The notes under the pieces were generated by a model. The model was not told the DNA's origin and did no database searches. It worked only from the letters and a program-made list of their open reading frames with translations. From positions 1 to 64,000 of the forward strand of contig CAWUIM010000003.1 of the NCBI GenBank assembly GCA_963922595.1: 64,000 nt of DNA, read 5' to 3'. Positions 34,490 through 42,557 of the stretch are shown piece after piece. Each line of letters starts with the position of its first letter. The first letter of the stretch is position 1. The position numbers and the translations under genes are program-made. This stretch comes from JAJFFW01 sp963922595 (GTDB lineage: Bacteria > Pseudomonadota > Alphaproteobacteria > Caulobacterales > Parvularculaceae).

Positions 34490-34796
34490 GAGTGTCCTCC
34501 AACTTTAATCGCGCCATCACGCTCATGTCGCCCCGGATAGATAGCCGCCCAGAAATAAAAGCGCTTTCGAGCGCCCGCTCTCCGTCAAGGACGCGCCTCA
34601 TGGTCTCGTAGCTCGATGTCCAGACGCAATCGGGTTCGGCGTCCGGCGGTGCGTCCTTCAGGATTAATGGCGGCTGCTTGCGGCCGTCGATCCAGATCGG
34701 GTCGCCGTCTTCAAGATGAACCTTGATCACGCCGTCAAAACGATGCGCAAAGATTTTGCCCGCCGCCGAGACGAGGTCGTCGTGAACGTCGCTCAA
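34482..34796 (-). CDS. SCP2 sterol-binding-domain protein
   Basis: A single-domain protein of 104 residues: FDGVIKVHLEDGDPIWIDG, then a C-terminal SAFISGRLSIRGDMSVMARL that is typical of SCP2, where the tunnel holds a lipid. It directly precedes the lysophospholipase gene, with an overlap of about 8 bp, so the two may act on the same lipid. It follows a lipoprotein methyltransferase gene by 7 bp. Confidence 0.88.
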   Translation of the reverse strand: MSDVHDDLVSAAGKIFAHRFDGVIKVHLEDGDPIWIDGRKQPPLILKDAPPDAEPDCVWTSSYETMRRVLDGERALESAFISGRLSIRGDMSVMARLKLEDTHR

Positions 34797-34803
34797 GAGA
34801 GCG

Positions 34804-35727
34804 CTATTCGAGCAATGCGCCGTCGGCGGCGATCGGCTTACGGAATTTCAATGTCATGCGGTCGCTTTCGCCAATGGCGTCATATTTCGCGCGATCGAAA
34901 TCGGGATCTTCCTGGCCGCGGACAGCGGACGACCGACGGACAGGCGGGAGGGTCCAGACACCGAACGGATGATCCTTGGTGTCAGCCGCGTTGGCGTTAA
35001 TCTCTGAGCGTTCGTCCAATTCGAAACCGGCGGCCTCGGCCAATGCGATAACGGTCGCTTCGGCCACATATCCGCTGTCGCCTTCGCCCTCGGGCCCATC
35101 GGCGCGGTGTTCGACGACGCCGAGAACGCCGCCAGGCTTCAGCGCAGTGAAGAATTTGCCGAAGTAGTCATCGGCGACGCCGCGCCCTGTCCAGTTGTGC
35201 ACATTGCGAAATGTGAGCACGGCGTCGGCTGTTCCTGCTGGGGCGATGTCGGCGTCTCCATCCAGAACCGTGAGCGAAATATCTCCATACGTCTCCGGAT
35301 CGGACATATAGTTCTCTTTGAACGCGGCGACCGATCGCGCCGCATATTCACTTGAGGCCGGATCGAAATTCGCAGCGAAATACGCGCCGCCTCCAGCTTT
35401 CATGTAGGGCGCAATGATCTTGGTGTACCAACCGCCGCCGGGCGAGACTTCGACAACGGTCATCGTCGGCTCGACCCCGAAGAAGGCCAGTGTTTCAGCC
35501 GGGTGACGAAACGCGTCGCGCGCGCGTTCTTCTTCTGAACGATGATCGCCTGCGATTACCGCTTGCAGCATCTCCTCGGCTGACATCGCATCAGAAGCAG
35601 CGGCGGTCTCTTCTGCTGCTGGTGTGGTCGAAGCGTCTGCGTCCGTCGCGCCTTCTTGTCCGCAGGCGGCAAGGCCTGTGAAGGCGAGGGCGCTCAATAA
35701 GGCGGGGATCTGTTTTGAAGTGTGCAT
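34804..35727 (-). CDS. Exported lipoprotein with a class I methyltransferase fold
   Basis: About 307 residues. A signal peptide ending LTGLAAC/G is a lipobox, so the protein should be lipid-anchored in the periplasm. After an Ala/Thr-rich linker there is a methyltransferase-like fold: VVEVSPGGGWYTKIIAPYM, ADAVLTFRNVHNW and LKPGGVLGVVEHR. SAM is not expected in the periplasm, so the function is unclear. The start at 35727 is chosen for the signal peptide. Confidence 0.85.
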   Translation of the reverse strand: MHTSKQIPALLSALAFTGLAACGQEGATDADASTTPAAEETAAASDAMSAEEMLQAVIAGDHRSEEERARDAFRHPAETLAFFGVEPTMTVVEVSPGGGWYTKIIAPYMKAGGGAYFAANFDPASSEYAARSVAAFKENYMSDPETYGDISLTVLDGDADIAPAGTADAVLTFRNVHNWTGRGVADDYFGKFFTALKPGGVLGVVEHRADGPEGEGDSGYVAEATVIALAEAAGFELDERSEINANAADTKDHPFGVWTLPPVRRSSAVRGQEDPDFDRAKYDAIGESDRMTLKFRKPIAADGALLE

Positions 35728-35803
35728 TTCCTGGTTCTCTCCATTCACCATCAGCCAAGAGTTAACGGCGTTCTACACAACTTCTTGGCGCTCCGACAGC
35801 CCC

Positions 35804-35831
35804 CTTGAAAGCTTGTGAAAAGGGACCACTT
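35804..35831 (+). promoter_or_regulatory. Candidate heat-shock (RpoH) promoter of the hsp20 gene
   Basis: CTTGAAA (35804-35810) is the alphaproteobacterial sigma-32 -35 element; 15 bp later CCACTT (35826-35831) is a partial match to the CCCCAT-like -10. It lies about 105 bp before the Hsp20 start. Confidence 0.55.
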
Positions 35832-35838
35832 CTAGGGT

Positions 35839-35928
35839 GTCGGAGGCCAACTTGGCTCCGACCGTTTCTGTTAGCCGGCCGAATTGGCGGCGAAAGGAAG
35901 CGACCGCAACCTTGCTTAACCAAGAAGG
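35839..35928 (+). promoter_or_regulatory. Structured 5' leader, ROSE-like RNA thermometer candidate
   Basis: Three successive hairpins can form in the leader: GTCGGA/TCCGAC plus GCC/GGC with one bulged G (35839-35862), GCC-G-GCC against GGC-GGC (35874-35891), and CCTT (35910-35913) against AAGG (35925-35928). The third would mask the Shine-Dalgarno AAGGA and contains TTGCT, as ROSE elements of alphaproteobacterial small heat-shock genes do. Folding was done by eye. Confidence 0.45.
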
Positions 35929-35937
35929 AAAAGAGCG

Positions 35938-36399
35938 ATGCGCACATACGACTTGACCCCACTTTACCGCAACACGGTCGGTTTCGACCGGGTCTTCGAC
36001 CTGCTCGATTCAGTCGGCAAAGTCGATGCTGGCGGCTACCCGCCTTACAATATTGAACGAATTGATGAAGATGATTATCGGATCACGCTGGCCGTCGCCG
36101 GCTTTAGCGAAAATGATCTCGATATCACGCTTCATGAAAACGCGCTCACGGTTGTCGGCAAGCGCCCGGCGTCTGAGGAAGAGCGCACATTTTTGCATCA
36201 GGGCATTGCAGGCCGCTCATTCGAGCGCCGGTTTCAGCTCGCTGAGCATGTGAAGATTGATGGGGCTTCCCTCATCAATGGGTTGCTGAATATCGATCTG
36301 AAGCGCGAGGTGCCTGAGGCGAAAAAGCCAAGAAAAATCGCAATTAACGGCGGCGACGCTACAAATGTGAAGGTGCTGAAAGGCACATCAGCCGCTTAG
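35938..36399 (+). CDS. Small heat-shock protein, Hsp20/IbpA family
   Basis: An ATP-independent holdase of 153 residues. The alpha-crystallin domain covers about 37-130: YNIERIDEDDYRITLAVAGFSENDLDITL and GLLNIDLKREVPEAKKPRKI. It starts MRTYDLTPLYRNTVGFDRVFDLLD, as IbpA relatives in this class do. AAGGA lies 8 bases before the ATG. A heat-shock promoter and a structured leader precede it and a strong terminator follows. Confidence 0.95.
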   Translation: MRTYDLTPLYRNTVGFDRVFDLLDSVGKVDAGGYPPYNIERIDEDDYRITLAVAGFSENDLDITLHENALTVVGKRPASEEERTFLHQGIAGRSFERRFQLAEHVKIDGASLINGLLNIDLKREVPEAKKPRKIAINGGDATNVKVLKGTSAA

Positions 36400-36429
36400 A
36401 GCTGAAAATTGCACGCGATAGATGCGTGA

Positions 36430-36461
36430 GCGCCCGCCCTAACAAGGGGGGGCGCCTTTTT
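36430..36461 (+). terminator. Rho-independent terminator after hsp20
   Basis: GCGCCCGCCCT and AGGGGGGGCGC pair with one G-G mismatch around an AACA loop and are followed closely by five T. It ends the hsp20 transcript and lies 57 bp before the small lipoprotein gene. Confidence 0.88.
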
Positions 36462-36518
36462 AATGGGCTCGCGTGCTGTTAGTATTCTGGGCGCTCTTAC
36501 GAGGGGAGTTTTGGAGTT

Positions 36519-36791
36519 ATGGCTTCGGTTACAGGATCAGCGGCGCGCATCACCGCAATTTTTGCCGGCATGATTTTACTTGGCGCATGCGCGTATAACA
36601 ACGGTGACTACGCGCGGGGGACAGAACCGTCGATCTCTATTCCTTACGACCCGTATAATTTTGACCCGGAAGAAATGCTTCAGGAAGCGCAAGCCCATTG
36701 CGGCGCATATGGGCTAAACGCTGTTTATGTGGACGAGACGATTGATCCGCAATCCGTGCGTTGGCGTTATCGCCATTATTCTTGCGTCTGA
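36519..36791 (+). CDS. Small lipoprotein of unknown function
   Basis: A protein of 90 residues with a signal peptide ending LLGACAY, a lipobox. The mature part of about 67 residues holds two more cysteines (AHCGAYG and the penultimate residue), which could form a disulfide. No domain recognised. It is convergent with the large secreted protein gene. Confidence 0.75.
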   Translation: MASVTGSAARITAIFAGMILLGACAYNNGDYARGTEPSISIPYDPYNFDPEEMLQEAQAHCGAYGLNAVYVDETIDPQSVRWRYRHYSCV

Positions 36792-36798
36792 TAATCGT

Positions 36799-39156
36799 TC
36801 AATTATTGGGAATGGTGAAGCTGTCCAGCGTCCGCGTGAGCGGTGTTGAGGCCAAACCCGTTTGTTCACACCATGGCGTCGCCGGGTCATTGGCGTTCGA
36901 ACAAAAACGTGTGAAATCGCTGATGATGGCGCCCGGGGATTCCTCAATCAGCGCCTCATAGATTTCGCGTTGAATACGCGCTGCATCGTCGCCTTGGCGA
37001 AAATTTTGATAGAACTGCAGTGCTTGTGAGTCGCTCCGTAATGCTCGATCCAGCGTGTCGTGACTGCCGCCTTCATACTGGCCGAGATAGCCAGCGCCAA
37101 ATTCTGCGGCGATCTCTTTATGTCTGCGCGTGCGATCGACGATCCACGCCTTGGTGCCGTTTACCGTCGAGGGGCCATTTAAAATATGATTTGTGATGAA
37201 CGCAGAAAATCTCGACGCGCCGGCGCTTAATCGGCTCCGCCAGTTTGCAAGCCAGCGGGCTTTGTCGCCTACGTCAAACATGTCCTGAGCGATGTCGCCT
37301 TGTGGGCTACGAAAGTGGAATCCGCCATTATAGTATGATGTCGTTGCGACGCTTAGTTTCGACATCCAATCATTGTGCGCCAGGCTATTTTGCGAAAAGT
37401 AGTGCGCCGCGCCATCCAGCGCCCATCCGGTGCGCTCGACAAATGCGGTGTGCGTTCCGATGACGATTTTGAATTCCTGACTGCGTCCAGCGGCTGCGAG
37501 TGCGCGTTCGAATTCGTGAGCCAGTTTTGCGCTCATATATCCGTAACCGCCGCGGACCTCCGTCGCGGGAAGACCGGGCTGGCTTCCGTCCAGGCCAAGC
37601 CCTTGCGTAAGACCCCACATAAAATGCGTCGCGCGTGCGAAGGGGCCGCCGAAATTCCAGATTTCGTTGCCCACTTCAAGGTAAATCGGCCGATCCACCG
37701 GATAGTTCTCTGCGTCCAGCGCTGCGACCACGCGGTTCGCCCATCGTCTGACTTCATTACTCGCGATAATCTCGTCTGTATGCGCATTTGCGCGATCGCG
37801 AAGGAAGTTCGTTCCATTTGCGCTGATCTGTTCGATATAGTCCGCTGTGTCGAAAACATCCGGCGCGCCCATCATGGCAGGCATATTGATCCAAGCGATG
37901 CACCCAGTTTGAACGCACGCGCGCAGTTTCAGTTCGATCGGGAACCCGCGTCGACGTTCAGACGGCATCACGGCGTTTGTTGACGCATTCCAGTAAATAT
38001 CGCTTTCCAAGGCGATTTGAGACGCCTTGCGAATGCGGCTGTCATTGGTAAGCGCGATATCCATAAATCGCACGACTTCATAGCCGGAGATAAAGTCGAG
38101 CCAATGGGACGACCAGACCTGTCCGGCGTTTAATTGATCTTCTTCGTCAAGACGAAACGCCTGAACATTGCGGACGCCGCCGCCGCTAATCTCTGTGATG
38201 CGCAAGCCGCTCCATCGCGCGTCCTGGTCCGTAAATGTGGTCTCGATGCGATTGGATGTGATACGACGCACAAGGCCTCTTGCGCCGAAGGCAAAGTCAA
38301 CGGCGCCGTCGCCCTCCCAGGAAATAACGTAGTCGCCTGCGTAGAGCGCTGGATTATTATTAGCGTCGCCCCGGAAAATACCGATCTGGATCGGGACGGT
38401 CTCGCCGGCGGCGTTTCGCGGCAGGGACACCCAGCTGTTTGTAGCTAAATCAAAATGGCCTGCCTCGACGAGTTCCTCAAATCCCATTCTTCTGCCGTCA
38501 ACGCTTGCTGAAGCAGCCCGGTATCCCTGCATTTTCATTTCATTGATCAAATGCCGTTCGGGCGACCAATATTGAAGAAAGCCAGGCCCGTACTGATAGG
38601 CGAAATCACGCGTGTTCGCCGCCGGACCTGGTTGTGGGGTCGGCGCAGGTCGCGGGTTCGGGCCGGTTGGCCTTGGCGCGCGCGGCTGAGGCAGCGGATT
38701 GCGCGGCAGGCTGACAGGCGTTTTGGGCGTAGGCGTCCTTGACGGCGGCTGTTTGACGACGCCGGGCTGGGGAACGCCGGACGGCGGCAAATAGCCATAG
38801 ACGCGCTCCAGGTACCGTCGATTGAATGTCAGGCCATTCGGTGATCTGAAGAAGTTTGTAAATGTGGTCGGCGTTGGGGCGTCCGAACGCGGTGATGCTG
38901 ATATCGCCGAAGGCGCACTTAAAGGGCGCGCCGGTCGAAGTCGCGGCGCGTCAATCGTCTCAATTGTTGTGCGTAAAACTGGTGGCGGCGTTGAAACCCG
39001 TAATGTGGGCGAAAGAGGCGTAGATTGCGATACGACGGAGAATGATCTGCTTTCCCCCGGCGCTGTTCGAATATCCCGCGCATCATGGTCAATGAAGTCT
39101 GAGGCGGATACCGGCAAAGAAAGAACGCCAGCGGCGATTGCAATCAGAATTCTCAT
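36799..39156 (-). CDS. Large secreted protein, probable clan-A glycoside hydrolase
   Basis: 785 residues with a signal peptide (MRILIAIAAGVLSLPVSA). Residues 20-180 are Ser/Thr/Pro-rich, with a Pro-rich linker at about 125-180. The rest looks like a TIM-barrel enzyme; PIYLEVGNEIWNFGGPF near residue 490 has the Asn-Glu pair typical of the acid/base position in clan GH-A. No precise family is recognised, and the substrate is unknown. Disulfide-forming cysteines occur at CVQTGC and near the C-terminus. Upstream DNA is AT-rich, and a hairpin covers the start codon. Confidence 0.75.
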   Translation of the reverse strand: MRILIAIAAGVLSLPVSASDFIDHDARDIRTAPGESRSFSVVSQSTPLSPTLRVSTPPPVLRTTIETIDAPRLRPARPLSAPSAISASPRSDAPTPTTFTNFFRSPNGLTFNRRYLERVYGYLPPSGVPQPGVVKQPPSRTPTPKTPVSLPRNPLPQPRAPRPTGPNPRPAPTPQPGPAANTRDFAYQYGPGFLQYWSPERHLINEMKMQGYRAASASVDGRRMGFEELVEAGHFDLATNSWVSLPRNAAGETVPIQIGIFRGDANNNPALYAGDYVISWEGDGAVDFAFGARGLVRRITSNRIETTFTDQDARWSGLRITEISGGGVRNVQAFRLDEEDQLNAGQVWSSHWLDFISGYEVVRFMDIALTNDSRIRKASQIALESDIYWNASTNAVMPSERRRGFPIELKLRACVQTGCIAWINMPAMMGAPDVFDTADYIEQISANGTNFLRDRANAHTDEIIASNEVRRWANRVVAALDAENYPVDRPIYLEVGNEIWNFGGPFARATHFMWGLTQGLGLDGSQPGLPATEVRGGYGYMSAKLAHEFERALAAAGRSQEFKIVIGTHTAFVERTGWALDGAAHYFSQNSLAHNDWMSKLSVATTSYYNGGFHFRSPQGDIAQDMFDVGDKARWLANWRSRLSAGASRFSAFITNHILNGPSTVNGTKAWIVDRTRRHKEIAAEFGAGYLGQYEGGSHDTLDRALRSDSQALQFYQNFRQGDDAARIQREIYEALIEESPGAIISDFTRFCSNANDPATPWCEQTGLASTPLTRTLDSFTIPNN

Positions 39157-39172
39157 TTGTACCCCTACAAAT
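39155..39172 (-). repeat. Hairpin over the translation start of the secreted protein
   Basis: On the minus strand ATTTGTA-GGGG-TACAAAT is a perfect 7-bp stem with the Shine-Dalgarno GGGG as loop and the first bases of the ATG in the 3' arm. Confidence 0.5.
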
Positions 39173-39459
39173 CAAATTGGCGCATTTTCGAGTGAGGGGT
39201 ATGATTACTGGGAAGGGATAAATGCGCTTAAAGTTTGCGTGTTCAATTATTCAGATAATTTGATGAAAGTTTTCCAACATTTATCTGTAAGCGAACGAAG
39301 GCAGAAATTTCAGGTGGATCGCTGCTATTCCGGCGATTGCAAAAAACAACATTAAAGTGTCGTCACATGGTTCTGACGCCAATTCGCAGCAATTTTATTC
39401 AATTACTATGTTTGTTGGTCACGAAAACGAATGAGAATTGAAAACAGCGTTAATTATAA
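39157..39459. other. AT-rich intergenic region without a gene
   Basis: About 303 bp between the secreted-protein gene and suhB. The base composition is visibly more AT-rich than the neighbours. Apart from the hairpin at the left end, no gene, RNA or clear terminator was seen; short open frames here lack ribosome binding sites. Confidence 0.6.
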
Positions 39460-40254
39460 TCAGGCGCTGACCCGCAATATCTTTTGAGCGGCGTCAGGGA
39501 GTTCGCCGTTCGTCGCCAAAATCGAATTCCCGGACAGCGGATTTGGCCCGCCATCAATTTCGGTCACGACGCCGCCCGCTTCACGGACGAGAACAATACC
39601 GGCGCAAACGTCCCAGGGGTTGAGACCGCGTTCCCAATAGGCGTCATAGCGGCCCGCCGCCACATAGGCGAGGTCGAGAGAGGCGGCCCCGAATCGGCGC
39701 ACGCCCGCGGTTTCGGTTAGGACGGCCTCGGTTTCTTTCAGCGCCTGAGCACGGCCGGGAAGCCCCTTAAAAGGCAGTCCGCAAGCGAAAAGGCACTCGG
39801 ACATGTCCTTGCGCGCCGATACGCGAATGCGTCGGTCATTGAGATAAGCCCCTTCACCTTTCTCGGCATAAAATAAATCGTCCGAGACCGGGTTGTAGAT
39901 GACGCCGGCATAGGGCTGGCGATCGCGCTCCAGTCCGATAGAAATTGCAAAATGCCCAAGGCCATGGAGAAAGTTCGTTGTGCCGTCGAGGGGATCGACG
40001 ACCCATCGATTTGAGTTATCAGCCCCAACGATCTCGCCGCGCTCTTCCATCATAAAACCGTATTTCGGGCGCGCCCGGGACAGTTCTTCGAAGATCACCT
40101 GTTCCGCACGCGTATCAGCCGCCGAAACGAAGTCGGCCGCGCCCTTGCGCGATACCTGCAGAGCCTCAACTTCGCCGAAGTCGCGCTGGAGGCCCCGCGC
40201 CGCTTGCCGTGCGGCTTTGATCATCACATTCATGACAGCGGAATTATGGGCCAT
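39460..40254 (-). CDS. suhB: Inositol monophosphatase family protein, SuhB-like
   Basis: 264 residues from the ATG at 40254 (MAHNSAVMNVMIKAARQAARGL). Metal-site motifs are MMEERGEI, DPLDGTTNFLHG and the late WDVCAGIVLVREAGG. Relatives hydrolyse inositol-1-phosphate, and E. coli SuhB also takes part in rRNA antitermination. The start at 40233 is possible. A long dyad lies just upstream of the start. Confidence 0.9.
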   Translation of the reverse strand: MAHNSAVMNVMIKAARQAARGLQRDFGEVEALQVSRKGAADFVSAADTRAEQVIFEELSRARPKYGFMMEERGEIVGADNSNRWVVDPLDGTTNFLHGLGHFAISIGLERDRQPYAGVIYNPVSDDLFYAEKGEGAYLNDRRIRVSARKDMSECLFACGLPFKGLPGRAQALKETEAVLTETAGVRRFGAASLDLAYVAAGRYDAYWERGLNPWDVCAGIVLVREAGGVVTEIDGGPNPLSGNSILATNGELPDAAQKILRVSA

Positions 40255-40260
40255 AGGGGC

Positions 40261-40290
40261 GGTGCTCGCTCTATTAAAAGAGCGCGCACC
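40261..40290. repeat. 12-bp inverted repeat between suhB and the acyl-CoA ligase
   Basis: GGTGCTCGCTCT and AGAGCGCGCACC pair at 11 of 12 positions across ATTAAA. It overlaps a possible suhB promoter (TTGCAA, 16 bp, TATGGT on the minus strand) and sits 7 bp before the suhB start. It is likely an operator or a leader hairpin. Confidence 0.5.
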
Positions 40291-40401
40291 ATAGCGACGC
40301 TTTGTCCGCTTGCAAGCTCTGCTGCAGCGCACGGTTTGCCAGCGCCTTCCAGTGCGATAAGAAGGTTATTCTTCCAATCAAGGTAAGGATACGAGCAGAC
40401 A

Positions 40402-42126
40402 ATGGCTGAGCCCGCCCCTTTCGACGACACGATGGACGTGAACGCCGTCGCCGCCGCCGGCATGAAGCTCCTTATGGAAAACCCGATGTTCAAAGTCGGC
40501 GAGGCGGACATCCGCGGAAACACGTATCGCGTTTTTGAGAACGCGCCGAAAACACTCGCCGACTTGTTCTCAATGGGCGCCGCGAGTCATGGCGATAAGG
40601 AATTTCTCTCCTTTCAGGACGAACGCTACACATTCGCTGGTCTTTGGGCGCAATCGTGCCGGGTCGCGAATGCGCTCGCACGCGAGTTGGGCGTTAAGCA
40701 GGGCGACCGCGTCGCCATCGCCATGCGCAATTATCCTGAGTGGATCATGAGTTATATGGCGCTTAACGCGCTCGGCGCTGTGGTCGTTCCACTAAACGCA
40801 TGGTGGAAGGGCGAGGAACTACACTATGCGCTTACCGATAGCGGGGCCAAATTGGTGATCGCTGATGCGCGCCGCCTCGAACATATCGAGCCGTTTAAAG
40901 AAGATCTCGGTCTCACGACAATCCTTGCGCGCGAAGAATCCGATGGCGCCGACCATTCGTTCGAAGCTCTGCTAGCCGCTTGTGACGATGAGACTCCGCC
41001 GTCGATTGATGTTCACACGGATGATGACTTTTGCGTTATGTATACGTCGGGGTCGACGGGGACGCCTAAAGGGGTCGTCCTCACCCATCGCGGCTGTATC
41101 AGCACGCTCTTCACATGGGGGTTTATCGCAACCGCACTGAAAGATTCGCGCGGCGGCAAGAGTCTGTTTGGTGAAGACCCAGGCATTCTTTTGGCGATAC
41201 CGCTTTTCCACGTCACCGGCTCACACTCAATTTTTCTGCTTTCCTATATGGTCGGACGGCGCGTCGCGATGATGTATAAGTGGAGTGCGGAAGATGCTGC
41301 GGCGATAATCCGCCGTGAACGGCTGACGAATTTCGTTGGCGTGCCAAGTCAATCATTTGAGTTGATGGAAGCAGCTGGTGACGAAGGACTGCCGAGCCTC
41401 GTTGATATTGGCTCCGGCGGCGCCAAACGCCCGGCTGAACATGTGAAAAAGCTTGCGGAGCGGTTTAATCACGCGCGCCCGTCGTCAGGATACGGTCTGT
41501 CCGAGACAAACGCCGCCGGCTGCATAATCTCGCTTAGCGAATACCAAAAATATCCGGATGCCGCCGGACGCGCGACCCCGCCGGTCACGGACATCAAAAT
41601 TGTCGGCGATGACGGCCAAGAACTGGCCACGGGTGAAGTCGGGGAGATCTGGATTCGCGGTCCGTCAAATTTTCGCTGCTACCTCAACAAGCCGGAGGAA
41701 ACCGAAAACGCGCTGACTGCGGACGGTTGGTTTCGCACTGGCGATCTCGGCAAGAAAGATGAGAATGATTACATCTATATTGTTGATCGCATCAAAGACC
41801 TCATTATCCGCGGCGGTGAGAACATTTCCTGCCTTGAAGTCGAAAACGCCGTATACGCGCATGAAGATGTGGCGGAAGCCTGCGTCTTCTCGGTGCCTGA
41901 CGAGGTTCTTGGCGAGCGTGTCGGTGTTGTTGTCTTTCCGAAACAGGGCGTGAGCATCGACGCGGCGGCTTTGCGCGAATTTCTGGCGGGGGCGCTCGCC
42001 GGATTCAAAGTGCCCGAGCGGATCTGGATATCGCCGGGGCCTTTGCCGCGTCTCGCGACGGCGAAAGTTGATAAGATCAATGTCCGCAAAATGGCGTTGC
42101 AGCATCCGCCGGCGTATAGCGCTTAA
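40402..42126 (+). CDS. Acyl-CoA synthetase (class I AMP-forming ligase)
   Basis: 574 residues. It activates a carboxylic acid with ATP and CoA. Motifs: YTSGSTGTPKGVVLTH (P-loop), YGLSETNA, GWFRTGDLGKKDENDYIYIVDRIKDLIIRGGENIS and the C-terminal lysine near ATAKVDKINVRK. It has a 40-residue N-terminal extension before the usual start of the domain. It leads a cluster with two acyl-CoA dehydrogenases, a hydratase, an SDR and a thiolase, so it probably feeds that pathway. Confidence 0.92.
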   Translation: MAEPAPFDDTMDVNAVAAAGMKLLMENPMFKVGEADIRGNTYRVFENAPKTLADLFSMGAASHGDKEFLSFQDERYTFAGLWAQSCRVANALARELGVKQGDRVAIAMRNYPEWIMSYMALNALGAVVVPLNAWWKGEELHYALTDSGAKLVIADARRLEHIEPFKEDLGLTTILAREESDGADHSFEALLAACDDETPPSIDVHTDDDFCVMYTSGSTGTPKGVVLTHRGCISTLFTWGFIATALKDSRGGKSLFGEDPGILLAIPLFHVTGSHSIFLLSYMVGRRVAMMYKWSAEDAAAIIRRERLTNFVGVPSQSFELMEAAGDEGLPSLVDIGSGGAKRPAEHVKKLAERFNHARPSSGYGLSETNAAGCIISLSEYQKYPDAAGRATPPVTDIKIVGDDGQELATGEVGEIWIRGPSNFRCYLNKPEETENALTADGWFRTGDLGKKDENDYIYIVDRIKDLIIRGGENISCLEVENAVYAHEDVAEACVFSVPDEVLGERVGVVVFPKQGVSIDAAALREFLAGALAGFKVPERIWISPGPLPRLATAKVDKINVRKMALQHPPAYSA

Positions 42127-42230
42127 AGGCGCTTGCGCGGATAGCAGGCGCGCGGCGTTTTGCGACTGCAGACGGGTCTTGCGTTCGCGCCACAGCCAGC
42201 GGAAAACAAGGGCTCGTGACAGGATCGAGC

Positions 42231-42539
42231 ATGCTGCAACTGAAACCAAATTGCGAATTTTGCGACCGCGACCTAGCGCCTGACGCCACAGATGCGCGCA
42301 TTTGCAGCTACGAGTGCACATTTTGCGCGCAATGTGTCGACCACGTTTTGCATAATGTTTGCCCGAATTGCGGCGGCGGCCTTGAGCCTCGGCCAATTCG
42401 TCCAGCGACAGCACGCCGCGACGGAATTAGCCTCGCCGATCAGCCTGCGTCGACGGCGCGCGTACTGTCGAAATATAGCCGAGAGGCCATTGAAGCATTT
42501 GTGATTCCTGTCAGGGCTATCCCGCCCGAGCAGCGATAA
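42231..42539 (+). CDS. DUF1272-domain zinc-binding small protein
   Basis: 102 residues. The first 55 hold a cysteine cluster: CEFCDRDL, CSYECTFCAQC and CPNCGGGL, typical of DUF1272, which probably binds zinc. The ATG at 42231 is chosen because AGGA is 8 bases upstream and the motif begins LKPNCEFC. The C-terminal half is variable. Function unknown; it sits inside the beta-oxidation cluster. Confidence 0.85.
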   Translation: MLQLKPNCEFCDRDLAPDATDARICSYECTFCAQCVDHVLHNVCPNCGGGLEPRPIRPATARRDGISLADQPASTARVLSKYSREAIEAFVIPVRAIPPEQR

Positions 42540-42557
42540 CCCTAATGAGGTGATGAG

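Noticed and set aside
41665..42414. 249-codon antisense frame over the acyl-CoA ligase end
   Set aside because: It is a shadow of the ligase and DUF1272 genes, with no ribosome binding site and biased composition.
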